32,420 nucleotides of DNA from Bradyrhizobium sp. 141 (GCF_023074055.1 NZ_JADPKR010000015.1:1-32420), one strand, 5' to 3'; shown: positions 24,597 through 32,151, numbered from the stretch's first letter. A program made the numbers and translations. Notes: generated from the sequence alone by a model not told the origin.

Positions 24597-25370
24597 ATGA
24601 CAGCCATCTACCGCGTCGACGGCAACAGCGTCGTCACCAGCCCGGATGCCGCTGGTCCCTGGGACCCGCGCATGCAGCACGGCTCGGCGCCGGCCTCGCT
24701 GGTGACATGGGCGGCCGAACGCATCCCGGCGCCTGTGCCGATGGACATCGCGCGCGTCACCATCGATCTGATGCGCCCGGTGCCGGTGGCGCCGCTCACG
24801 ATCGTGACCGAAATCCTGCGCGAGGGCCGCAAGATCCAGCTCTGCGCAATCCAGCTGCTCGCCGATGGCGTGCAGGTCGTCGGCGCGACCGTGCTCAAGA
24901 TCAGGCGCCAGGCACTGTCGTTGCCGGAGGACGTCAAGGAGCTGTCGGTCACGCTGCCCTCGCCGGAGGACTCGCTGGCCGAGGACGGCCACGCTGCCAC
25001 CAGCCCGTTCGTTCGGTCGGTCTCGATGCGTGCCGCGCGCGGCCGCTTCGGTCAGGCCGGTGCGGGCGCTATCTGGTTTCGCGTCGACCATCCGCTGATC
25101 GCAGGTGAGGCGGTCTCGCAAGCGATGCGCGCCGTGGTCGCCGCCGATTTCTCCAACGGCACCGCCTCGATGCTCGACTTCCGCGCTTGGACCTACATCA
25201 ACGCCGATCTCACCGTGAGCTTCGCACGCCAGCCGGTCGGCGAGTGGATCCTGCTCGACGGCGAGTCCTGGATCGGCGCTGACGGCACCGGGCTCGCAAT
25301 GTCGCGCCTCGCCGACCGCCAGGGCTATTTCGGCCGCGCGGTGCAGAGCCTGGTGATCGAGAAGCGGTGA
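24597..25370 (+). CDS. Acyl-CoA thioesterase family protein, double hotdog (257 aa)
   Basis: The sequence fits a TesB-like double-hotdog thioesterase (4HBT_3 type). The first half has MQHGSAPASLVTWAAER and the strand pair MDIARVTIDLMRPVPVAPLTIVTEILREGRKIQLCAIQLLADGVQVVGATVLKIRR. The second half has SQAMRAVVAADFSNGTASMLDFRAWTYINADLTVSFARQPVGEWILLDGESWIGADGTGLAMSRLADRQGYFGRAVQSLVIEK. Such enzymes hydrolyse acyl-CoA to free acid and CoA. GAGG upstream serves as ribosome binding site. Its neighbours are NMO flavoproteins and an acyl-CoA ligase, which suggests a shared acyl-CoA substrate, but this is inference. Confidence 0.85.
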   Translation: MTAIYRVDGNSVVTSPDAAGPWDPRMQHGSAPASLVTWAAERIPAPVPMDIARVTIDLMRPVPVAPLTIVTEILREGRKIQLCAIQLLADGVQVVGATVLKIRRQALSLPEDVKELSVTLPSPEDSLAEDGHAATSPFVRSVSMRAARGRFGQAGAGAIWFRVDHPLIAGEAVSQAMRAVVAADFSNGTASMLDFRAWTYINADLTVSFARQPVGEWILLDGESWIGADGTGLAMSRLADRQGYFGRAVQSLVIEKR

Positions 25371-25419
25371 GCGTGACGGCAAGCGCCGCGATTGCTCTTT
25401 GGGCCGATTGAACGGCAGG

Positions 25420-25437
25420 CTTCCGCCGCCGCGGAAG
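25420..25437. terminator. Short GC hairpin between convergent genes
   Basis: CTTCCGC (25420-25426) and GCGGAAG (25431-25437) form a 7-bp stem with a CGCC loop. It lies between the thioesterase gene (plus) and the small membrane protein gene (minus). No T-run follows on either strand, so termination would be weak. Confidence 0.35.
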
Positions 25438-25474
25438 GGATGCTCGGTCGTGTTCGAAGAGGCATCCTGCCTGT

Positions 25475-25573
25475 TCAGATTCCGTAGAAGATCTTGATCT
25501 CCCACAGCACCACGATGATAGCCGTGATCAACGCGATCGCGGCGACTGCACTTTCCAGGGAAGCGACTCTCAT
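25475..25573 (-). CDS. Small single-pass membrane protein (32 aa)
   Basis: A complete small frame from ATG at 25573 to TGA at 25475. It begins MRVASLESAV and then carries a single hydrophobic helix (residues ~9-24: AVAAIALITAIIVVLW), ending EIKIFYGI. GGAGAG lies 5-6 bases before the ATG, a good ribosome binding site. Length, single helix and charge pattern resemble small bacterial membrane proteins such as KdpF- or CydX-like subunits, but no parent complex is encoded nearby. It lies 139 bases downstream of the acyl-CoA ligase gene on the same strand. It is below the usual length cut-off, so it may be missing from automated annotation. Confidence 0.6.
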   Translation of the reverse strand: MRVASLESAVAAIALITAIIVVLWEIKIFYGI

Positions 25574-25712
25574 CTTACTCTCCGCTTCCCAGCCCCATCA
25601 GCGGTCTAGTTGATTCCCTGATTCGGCGGCAATTGCGTGGGCATCGCCGCCAGACACTCCGTCGCGCGTTGTGGTGTCGGGGCAACAACGACACCGTAGA
25701 ATCCCGGGGTAT

Positions 25713-27275
25713 TTATCCCACCATCCGGTCCCGGCCGCTCCAGAAGCCCGCACGCAGCACCTTCTTGTCGACCTTGCCGACGCCGGTCATCGGCAATTGC
25801 TTGACGAACTGGATCTGCTTGGGCGCGTGCGCAGAGCCTTTTCGCGTCTTGACCAGGTTGATCAGCTCGTCCGGATCGGGCTGTACGCCCTCGCGCGGCA
25901 CCACGACGGCGGTGACGGCCTCGCCCCATTTCTCGTCGGGGATGCCGACGACCGCGACCATGGCGACATCGGCGTGTTGCGACAGCACGTCCTCGACCTC
26001 GCGCGGGAAGATGTTGAAGCCGCCGGACACGATCATGTCCTTCTTGCGGTCGAGGATGAACATGTAGCCGCGCTCGTCCTTCCGCGCGATGTCGCCGGTG
26101 TGCACCCAGCCGTTCTTCAGCGTCTGCGCGGTGATGTCCGGGCGCTTCCAGTATTCCGCCATGACATGCGGGGCGCGCACGCAGATCTCGCCGGCCTCGC
26201 CCGTCTTCACCTCCTGATCGTTATCGTCGAGGATCCTGACCTCGCAGGCCGCGATCGGGAAGCCGCAGGACAGGAACAGCTCGGGCGTCTTGGGATCGTG
26301 ATCCGCCTTGCGCAGGACCGAGACCGGATAGCATTCGGTCTGGCCGTAGAGCTGCGAGAACACCGGTCCGATGCGCTCGATGCCCTCGACCAGCCGGCTC
26401 GGCGACATTGCGGACGCCCCGTAGAGCACCAGCTCGAGTGAGGACAGATCGCTCTTGCCCAACGCAGGATGGTCGAGCAGCACGTAGATCATGGTCGGCA
26501 CGAACAGCGTGAAATTGATGCGCTCGCGCGCGATCGTGGCCAGCACGGCCTCGGGATCGAATCCCTTCAGCATGTGCACGGTGCCGCCGCGCATCAGGGT
26601 CGGCAGCACTTTCGTGCCGGCGACATGACTGATCGGGGCGACCGTGAGGTAGCGTGCGGCGTCGGGGATCTCGAAATCGGCGAGGATCGCGGCGGCGGCT
26701 CCGGCATTCTCGCGGTGATAGCGCAGCGCGCCCTTGGATTTGCCGGTGGTGCCGCCGGTGTAGTTCAGCGTGGAGAGATCGTCGAGGCGGGCGAGGCACT
26801 GCGCGCTGGCGTGTCCCGCGCTCTCGATCGCCGCCAGCAGATCGGCACCGTAGCCGGCTGGCCCCATGGTGAAGACTGCCTTGAGTCGGCTCGCTCTCGC
26901 GGCCAGCTCGCCGCCGCGGTCGCGGAAGGTGGCCGCATCGACCACCAGCATCTCCGCCTCGGAATCCTCGAGCTGGAACAGCTGGTCCTCCAGCGATCCC
27001 AGCGGATGCAGCCAGGTGATGCAGAGCCGCGACAATTGCGCGGCGACGCCGGCGCACCAGGTGTCGGCCCGGTTCGCGGTGAGGAAGGCGACGCGTGCGC
27101 TAGGCTGCAATCCAAGCCGCATGAACACGCCCTGGATGCGTCCGATCAGGTCGATGGTGCCTTGATAGCTCAGCGATCCCTCGGGCCATGCGAAAGCGGT
27201 GCGGCCGGGATAGCGCGACAGCGCCCGCAGCGTCTGCGCGCAAGTCGGGGACGATGCGTGGAGCGGATCGGACAT
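25713..27275 (-). CDS. AMP-dependent acyl-CoA synthetase/ligase (520 aa)
   Basis: An ANL-superfamily enzyme that activates a carboxylic acid through an acyl-adenylate. Motifs are TLNYTGGTTGKSKGAL (ATP loop), YGASAMSPSRLVEGIE, QLYGQTECYPVSVL, GWVHTGDIARKDERGYMFILDRKKDMIVSGGFNIFPREVEDV and the C-terminal MTGVGKVDKKVL with the catalytic Lys. It differs from FadD at 12925-14610 in length and in the N-terminal half, so it is not a recent duplicate. A medium-chain or aromatic acid substrate is possible. GAGGAAAC before the ATG fixes the start. It diverges from the second NMO gene across a 123-base shared promoter region. Confidence 0.9.
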   Translation of the reverse strand: MSDPLHASSPTCAQTLRALSRYPGRTAFAWPEGSLSYQGTIDLIGRIQGVFMRLGLQPSARVAFLTANRADTWCAGVAAQLSRLCITWLHPLGSLEDQLFQLEDSEAEMLVVDAATFRDRGGELAARASRLKAVFTMGPAGYGADLLAAIESAGHASAQCLARLDDLSTLNYTGGTTGKSKGALRYHRENAGAAAAILADFEIPDAARYLTVAPISHVAGTKVLPTLMRGGTVHMLKGFDPEAVLATIARERINFTLFVPTMIYVLLDHPALGKSDLSSLELVLYGASAMSPSRLVEGIERIGPVFSQLYGQTECYPVSVLRKADHDPKTPELFLSCGFPIAACEVRILDDNDQEVKTGEAGEICVRAPHVMAEYWKRPDITAQTLKNGWVHTGDIARKDERGYMFILDRKKDMIVSGGFNIFPREVEDVLSQHADVAMVAVVGIPDEKWGEAVTAVVVPREGVQPDPDELINLVKTRKGSAHAPKQIQFVKQLPMTGVGKVDKKVLRAGFWSGRDRMVG

Positions 27276-27398
27276 ATGTTTCCTCGTTGCTTGTCACCGG
27301 CTTCTGGCGTGCCAATGTTGCTAATGACGCTAGCACAGGGACCGCGGGATGAAACGGCAAAGCCCGTCCGGGGAGGCAAGAGTGACAGGGAGATTTAG

Positions 27399-28373
27399 GT
27401 GACATCCGATCGACTGCAACGCTTTCGCGATAGTCTCGCCCTGCCTTTGATCGCAGCGCCGATGTTCCTGGTGTCGGGCGTCGAGCTCATGATCGCGGCC
27501 TGCCGCAACGGGGTCATCGGCAGCTTCCCCACCGTGAATTGCCGCAGCACGGACCAGCTCGATGAATGGTTCACGGCGATCGAGACGCGGCTGCGCCAGC
27601 ACGAAGATCAAAGCGGCCGCAAGGCAGCGCCGCTCTGTCCGAACCTGATCGTGCACCGCTCCAATGCGCGGCTGGAGCAGGATCTCGCCGTGCTGCTGCG
27701 ACATAGGCCGGAGGTCGTCATCACTTCGGTCGGCTCGCCCGCGCCCGTGTTGAAGCCGCTGCACGATGCCGGTGCGCTGGTGCTGGCGGACGTCGCTTCC
27801 ATCCGCCATGCCGAACGCGCGGCGGAAGCAGGTGCCGACGGGCTGGTGCTGCTCACCGCGGGCGCCGGCGGGCAGACCGGCTGGCTCAACCCGTTCGCCT
27901 TCGTCCGCGCTGTCCGTGCATTCTACGACGGCATCATCGTGCTCGCGGGCGGCATCAGCGACGGCCATGCGCTGCATGCGGCGGAAGTGCTCGGCTGCGA
28001 TCTCGCCTATATGGGCACGAAGTTCATCGCGACACGCGAGAGCATGGCTGACGACCGCCACAAGCGGATGCTGGTCGAGAGCAGCGCCGACGACGTCCTG
28101 CTCACCACCGCCTTTACCGGCCTGCAGACCAGCATGCTGAGGCCGTCGATCGTGGCCGCAGGGCTTGATCCCGACGATCTGCCGGCGCGCGGCGCGATCG
28201 ACATCGGCAAGGATATCGACGTCGCCGCGCGCGAAAACCGGCCGAAGCGCTGGCGCGACATCTGGAGCGGCGGGCAGTCCACCTCGGGCGTCACCGACGT
28301 GCTCCCTGTCGACGATCTCGTTGCGCGGACGGCGGCCGAATATCGTGAGGCGAGAGCACAGCTCTCCCCGTAG
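27399..28373 (+). CDS. Nitronate monooxygenase family flavoprotein, copy 2, active-site His replaced (324 aa)
   Basis: A paralogue of the protein at 23481-24449 with the same block order: LPLIAAPMFLVSGVELMIAACRNGVIGSFPTVNCRSTDQLDEW, PNLIVHRSNARLEQD, GADGLVLLTAGAGGQTG, IIVLAGGISDGHALHAAEVLGCDLAYMGTKFIAT. At the position of the family active-site His it has Gln (Q159, codon CAG at 27873-27875), so nitronate oxidation by the usual base is unlikely, while FMN-binding segments are kept. The start is GTG at 27399 with AGGGAG at good spacing. A reductase or dehydrogenase on an acyl-type substrate is a plausible alternative given the divergent acyl-CoA ligase. Confidence 0.86.
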   Translation: MTSDRLQRFRDSLALPLIAAPMFLVSGVELMIAACRNGVIGSFPTVNCRSTDQLDEWFTAIETRLRQHEDQSGRKAAPLCPNLIVHRSNARLEQDLAVLLRHRPEVVITSVGSPAPVLKPLHDAGALVLADVASIRHAERAAEAGADGLVLLTAGAGGQTGWLNPFAFVRAVRAFYDGIIVLAGGISDGHALHAAEVLGCDLAYMGTKFIATRESMADDRHKRMLVESSADDVLLTTAFTGLQTSMLRPSIVAAGLDPDDLPARGAIDIGKDIDVAARENRPKRWRDIWSGGQSTSGVTDVLPVDDLVARTAAEYREARAQLSP

Positions 28374-28441
28374 AAATGCGGAAAGGCAGGGGCCGCTCGT
28401 CCCGATCACAGTCAATCGAGCGCTCGCTCGAAACGCCTCAC

Positions 28442-28457
28442 TTAACGGCAGATTAAC
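28442..28457 (+). promoter_or_regulatory. Full CtrA consensus box
   Basis: TTAA (28442-28445), seven bases, then TTAAC (28453-28457) is an exact match to the CtrA site TTAA-N7-TTAAC known from Caulobacter and other alphaproteobacteria. It lies 56 bases before the ATG of the 82-aa gene, where CtrA typically activates or blocks a promoter. Recognition is by motif only. Confidence 0.6.
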
Positions 28458-28513
28458 CAACGCCCGCCAAGAATCCCCTCACGGCCGCCAATCAGGGCCG
28501 AGAGGGACAGGCG

Positions 28514-28762
28514 ATGGACTTCGATTATCTCAACACCAAGACGGCGGCTTCGCTGGACGAGATCCGCGTTCGCGTTGCTCATGCCCTGGCCCGCCACCCG
28601 CTGTGCCGCAACGTCCGTTTCGACATCGTCAGCGTCCCCCGCACCCGCCGGGGCGGCAACTGGACGGTGGCGCTGCAATCGGTCGAGCCGCGCGCGGTCT
28701 GGGAGGCCTCGGAGATCGTCGCCGACATCCAGGACGCCTACGAGCTGGCCGTAGCTGCCTGA
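28514..28762 (+). CDS. Conserved-looking small protein of unknown function (82 aa)
   Basis: A soluble alpha/beta-like small protein with no signal or membrane segment. It opens MDFDYLNTKTAASLDEIRVRV, has a central strand VRFDIVSVPRTRRGGNWTVALQSV and ends in a helix WEASEIVADIQDAYELAVA. I do not recognise a named family. GAGAGGGACAG upstream provides a ribosome binding site for the ATG at 28514. The gene stands alone, 140 bases after the second NMO gene, with the CtrA box in that gap, which points to cell-cycle-linked expression. Codon use matches the neighbouring genes. Confidence 0.75.
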   Translation: MDFDYLNTKTAASLDEIRVRVAHALARHPLCRNVRFDIVSVPRTRRGGNWTVALQSVEPRAVWEASEIVADIQDAYELAVAA

Positions 28763-28782
28763 TTTCCCTGGCTTTTTACGGG

Positions 28783-28802
28783 GTATGTCGCGTCAAACAT
28801 AC
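28783..28802. promoter_or_regulatory. Inverted repeat in a gene leader
   Basis: GTATGT (28783-28788) and ACATAC (28797-28802) form a 6-bp inverted repeat with an 8-base spacer, 97 bases before the start at 28899. It could be an operator or a weak hairpin ending the upstream transcript. Confidence 0.25.
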
Positions 28803-28898
28803 TGATTGTCGCAACGATGGCACACTCAAGCCTTATTTCGTGCCCTTTTGCCCGGCAACGTTAACAAACTCGTGAAGCCGTCGTTCCCGGAGAGACGC

Positions 28899-29612
28899 TT
28901 GTCCAAAGCCATCACCATCGTTGTGCTGACCTGCTTCCTCGTCCTGGGTGCCGCCACGACCGCCATTCTTGGCCGCGACAGCGTGCCCAGCGTCAGCGAA
29001 GAGATGATCTCGCAGACCCCTCCGCCGAAGCCGCTCGCAGCCAACCGCGCCGCCAAGGCCGATCGTCTGGTCCCGACGCTGGCGCTGGCTTCGGCCGCAT
29101 ATGAGCCGGTCCAGGTGCCCGCCGACAAGCTTGCCCGGGCCCCCGTGCTGACCGAGCCGCTGCGCCAGGCCTTTGCTGCCGCCACGCCGTCGGATTTCCC
29201 GATGCCGAAACCAAGTGCGCATGAGGCGCCCGCCGCAGCGGAGGTTCCCGCCGTCGAAGTCCCGGCCAAGCCAAAGCTCGTGGCCAAGCCGCAGCCGCAG
29301 AAAAACTATTCGCTGCTGTCCGACGCGCAGATCGCCGGGATCAGGGATCGTCTGAAGCTGTCGTCGTCGCAGGAATATTACTGGCCTTCGGTGGAGACTG
29401 CGCTCCGCAACGTCGTGCGCAAGATCTCGGCTAACAAGCTCTCCAATCCGAACGCGCCACCTAGCGCGCAGATCGATCCGAATTGCGACGAGGTCCAGCA
29501 GTTGAAGTCGGCCGCTATGCCGCTGCTGTTCCAGCTGCGTGACGATCAGAAGGAAGAAGTGCGCAAGCTCGCCCGCCTCATCGGGCTGGAGAAGGTCGCG
29601 CAGCAGATCTGA
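28899..29612 (+). CDS. Membrane-anchored periplasmic protein, Spy/LTxxQ-like C-terminus (237 aa)
   Basis: An N-terminal hydrophobic helix (AITIVVLTCFLVLGAATTAIL) anchors or exports the protein. Residues ~30-150 are a Pro/Ala/Lys-rich linker. The C-terminal ~95 residues form a helical domain beginning YSLLSDAQIAGIRDRLKLSSSQEYYWPSVETALRNVV. This pattern (LxxxQ, LxLxxxQ, W) resembles Spy/CpxP or LTxxQ-motif proteins, which are periplasmic chaperone-like; the match is weak. The start is TTG at 28899 because GGAGAG lies at the right spacing and the helix follows. GTG at 28872 and TTG at 28806 are in-frame alternatives. Confidence 0.72.
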   Translation: MSKAITIVVLTCFLVLGAATTAILGRDSVPSVSEEMISQTPPPKPLAANRAAKADRLVPTLALASAAYEPVQVPADKLARAPVLTEPLRQAFAAATPSDFPMPKPSAHEAPAAAEVPAVEVPAKPKLVAKPQPQKNYSLLSDAQIAGIRDRLKLSSSQEYYWPSVETALRNVVRKISANKLSNPNAPPSAQIDPNCDEVQQLKSAAMPLLFQLRDDQKEEVRKLARLIGLEKVAQQI

Positions 29613-29698
29613 CGCGTAAGTTCCGTCAGGAACTGCTTCCACACCAGGAACATCCGGCAATCAACGCGCGTTGCTCGCTCCAAAGAGGGAGTGGATCA

Positions 29699-30397
29699 AT
29701 GCGCGCCTCGACAGCCTATTTCGTCGGTGCCGGAACCATCGTCGCAGCCATCGCCATTGGTTTGGGCGGCGGCATCGTTGCCGGCAACATCATGAATCCG
29801 GTGACGTCCAAACAGGGGCCGGACACCAGCAAGATGGCGCAGCGCGCCGAATCCGCCGGCGCGCCAGCGGCGACAAACGCGCCCTCGGAACGCGTCAATT
29901 ATCTCACGGGCTCGCAAGCCTTCGGCGCGATCGTTGCCGCGCCGGCGCAGGCCGAAGCAAAGCCCGAAGTCGCAAAGCCTGACACACAGCCCACTCAGGC
30001 GAGCGCCGAACCGCCGGCATCGCCGCCTTCGCAAGCTGCCGTGGTTGAGCCGCCCAAGGAGCAGTCCAAGCCGACCGTTGCATCGTCACCGAAAGCCGCA
30101 AAACCCGCCGAGCAGCAGGCCTCGGCCGATGCGGCTTCTTCCCCTGAGAACGCCTATGCCAAGGCGAAAGACTCCGACGTGAAGCGCGCCACGTCCGAAC
30201 GGCGCCGGATCGAGCGGCGCGAGCGTTGGGCCGAGCGTCGCCATTTCTATGAGGGCCGAGAGCAGCGCGGCATGCGCGATCGCACCGACTGGGACGACGT
30301 CGCACGCAACATCCGCGAGGATTCCGATGCGCGCGATTATGCCGGCCGGCCGCGCGGCGGCCCGCAGATCAGGCTGTTCGGGCCCGACGACGATTAG
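29699..30397 (+). CDS. Membrane-anchored low-complexity protein (232 aa)
   Basis: One N-terminal hydrophobic helix (AYFVGAGTIVAAIAIGLGGGIVAGNIM) is followed by an Ala/Pro/Lys-rich region to residue ~155. A strongly charged segment rich in Arg and Glu (RRRIERRERWAERRHFYEGREQRGMRDR) follows, with an acidic end (FGPDDD). I recognise no family. GAGGGAG precedes the ATG. It follows the previous anchored protein by 86 bases with the same overall plan (helix, linker, charged domain), so the two may be made together. The region beyond the helix is most likely periplasmic. Confidence 0.75.
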   Translation: MRASTAYFVGAGTIVAAIAIGLGGGIVAGNIMNPVTSKQGPDTSKMAQRAESAGAPAATNAPSERVNYLTGSQAFGAIVAAPAQAEAKPEVAKPDTQPTQASAEPPASPPSQAAVVEPPKEQSKPTVASSPKAAKPAEQQASADAASSPENAYAKAKDSDVKRATSERRRIERRERWAERRHFYEGREQRGMRDRTDWDDVARNIREDSDARDYAGRPRGGPQIRLFGPDDD

Positions 30398-30435
30398 CGC
30401 CTACACGAAGGTGCGCCGTCATTGTCACGTCGCTG

Positions 30436-31995
30436 TCATTTCAGTCCAGCGCGCCGCAATCCTTCGAGATAATGCGCGCGATCCTCGTCCCGCAGCATCG
30501 GCAGCTCGCGCGTGATCCAGGCGAGCGAGACCGCGGGCTGAGCGCGGCGCAGACCGTCGAGGGCGGAAGCGGCGAGTGCCGGATCTCCTGACATCCCGGC
30601 GGCAGCCGTCAGCACGCGGTGGGCGCCGACGAAATCGCAGCGTTGCCGCATCGATTCCCGCGCCATCTGCACGGCTCCCTCGTAGTCGTGGCCGACGAAC
30701 CGGGCATAGGCCGCAACCCCGCAATAGATCGCCGCGAGCGGGTCGCGCGGGCTGAGCCGCAGCGCACGACGCGCGGCGGCGTCGCCATCTTGCCATCGCC
30801 CGGCGTAGCACAGCGTCACGCCGTAGAAAGCGTGCGCCATTGCAAAATTTGGATTGAGCTGCAGCGCCAGTTCGAACTCCGCCAGCGCGTCGTCGAAGCG
30901 GCGGCGGAACAGATAGGTGTAGGCGAGGCCATGGTGGGCCCAGGCGTCCTCGCGATCGGCCTCCACCGCCGCGAGCGCCGCACGCTCGGCGATCGGCACC
31001 GTCGCGGCCATGTCGGCCCAGCCCATATGCGCACCGAAGATATGGCTGGTCGCGAGCAGGCCCAGCGCCTTGCCATAGGCGGGATCGATCGCGACGGCTT
31101 TTTCGAGCAGCCCTTGCGCGGCGGCATTGTCCTCGCGCGTGATGCGCCAATGATGCGACAATGCGCGCATCACGAGGTCCCAGGCGTCGAGGCTTCCCGG
31201 CGGCTTCTGCTGGGCGCGAAAACTCTCGGCGGCATAGAGCTGAGGCTCGATCGCGGCGACGATCGCCTCGGTGATCTCGTCCTGCACGGAGAAGATGTCG
31301 GCGAGCTCGCGATCATAGCGCTCGGCCCAGAGATGGCTGCCGCTTGAGACATCGTTGAGCTGGGCCGAGATGCGCACGCGATCGCCGCTCCGCCGCACGC
31401 TGCCTTCGACCACGTAGCGCACCCCGAGCTCGTGCGCGACCTCGCGGATGTGCACGGCGCGACCCTTGTAGACGAAGGAGGAGTTCCGTGCGACGACGAA
31501 GAACCAGCGCAGCTTCGACAGCGCGGTGATGATGTCCTCGCTGATGCCGTCGGAGAAATAATCCTGCTCGGCTTCGCCGCTCATATTGGTGAAGGGCAGC
31601 ACGGCGATCGCGGGTCGCTCGGGAAGCGCGAGTGCAGCGTGCGGCACCCAGGCGGTGCGGCCGTGTTCCGGCGCGACTGCGCCCCCCTTGGCCTCGACAT
31701 CGCCGACGAAGCGAAAACCCTTGCGGGAGATGGTGCGGATCAGCGCCTGGCTCGCGCCACTGTCGCCGACCGCCTTGCGCGCGGCGTTGATCCGGCTGGT
31801 CAGGGTGGATTCGGAAACGCTGCGCCCGTGCCAGATCTTGTCGATCAGCTCGTCCTTGCTGACCACCCGGTCGCGGTTCTGCATGAGGTGGACGACGAGA
31901 TCGAAAACCTGCGGCTCCACGGCAACGGGAACCTGCTCGCGGCTCAGCTCGCGCAGGTCGGTATCGAGAAGGTGGTCCCTGAACAGAAACTGCAC
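30436..31995 (-). CDS. Winged-helix regulator with TolB-like and TPR domains (519 aa)
   Basis: A one-component regulator. Residues ~10-98 are an OmpR/PhoB-type winged helix (VEPQVFDLVVHLMQNRDRVVSKDELIDKIWHGRSVSESTLTSRINAARKAVGDSG...IRTISRKGFRFVGDV). Residues ~128-245 match the TolB-like N-terminal module found in CadC- and adenylate-cyclase-linked proteins (RPAIAVLPFTNMSGEAEQDYFSDGISEDIITALSKL, YVVEGSVRRSGDRVRISAQL). The rest is TPR-like (residues ~290-510). There is no membrane helix, unlike CadC, so it should sense a cytoplasmic signal or partner. The start appears to be GTG at 31995; no ATG or strong ribosome binding site is seen. Its target genes are unknown. Confidence 0.87.
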   Translation of the reverse strand: MQFLFRDHLLDTDLRELSREQVPVAVEPQVFDLVVHLMQNRDRVVSKDELIDKIWHGRSVSESTLTSRINAARKAVGDSGASQALIRTISRKGFRFVGDVEAKGGAVAPEHGRTAWVPHAALALPERPAIAVLPFTNMSGEAEQDYFSDGISEDIITALSKLRWFFVVARNSSFVYKGRAVHIREVAHELGVRYVVEGSVRRSGDRVRISAQLNDVSSGSHLWAERYDRELADIFSVQDEITEAIVAAIEPQLYAAESFRAQQKPPGSLDAWDLVMRALSHHWRITREDNAAAQGLLEKAVAIDPAYGKALGLLATSHIFGAHMGWADMAATVPIAERAALAAVEADREDAWAHHGLAYTYLFRRRFDDALAEFELALQLNPNFAMAHAFYGVTLCYAGRWQDGDAAARRALRLSPRDPLAAIYCGVAAYARFVGHDYEGAVQMARESMRQRCDFVGAHRVLTAAAGMSGDPALAASALDGLRRAQPAVSLAWITRELPMLRDEDRAHYLEGLRRAGLK

Positions 31996-32034
31996 GTCGA
32001 AACTCAGGCTTCGTTGCGAAATCGGACAGGTAAA

Positions 32035-32151
32035 ATGACAAAAATGAAATTTGGGTCGAAAACTGTGAGTCTGCCGAAGGGGATGCTTGGTTCATCGCCA
32101 TCGAAAGATGGCTGTCATGCCGTTCTCGGAGGGGAATACAACTGCGGCTAG
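32035..32151 (+). CDS. Possible small Cys-containing peptide (38 aa)
   Basis: A complete frame from ATG at 32035 to TAG at 32149, divergent from the winged-helix regulator. AGG lies a few bases before the ATG. The peptide is basic at the start (MTKMKFGSKT), has SLPKGMLGSSPSKDG in the middle and ends CHAVLGGEYNCG with two Cys. Its codons lack the strong G/C third-base bias of the neighbours, so it is either non-coding or a gene of different origin. A 16-base hairpin with a GAAA loop (32097-32112) lies inside it. No maturation or export genes are adjacent. Treat it as a candidate only. Confidence 0.3.
   Translation: MTKMKFGSKTVSLPKGMLGSSPSKDGCHAVLGGEYNCG

Noticed and set aside
25606..25712. 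Minus-strand frame after the acyl-CoA ligase stop that ends PTQLPPNQGIN
   Set aside because: It has no ATG, GTG or TTG start of its own in the unique part and continues another frame of the ligase gene, so neither a gene nor a frameshifted extension is supported.
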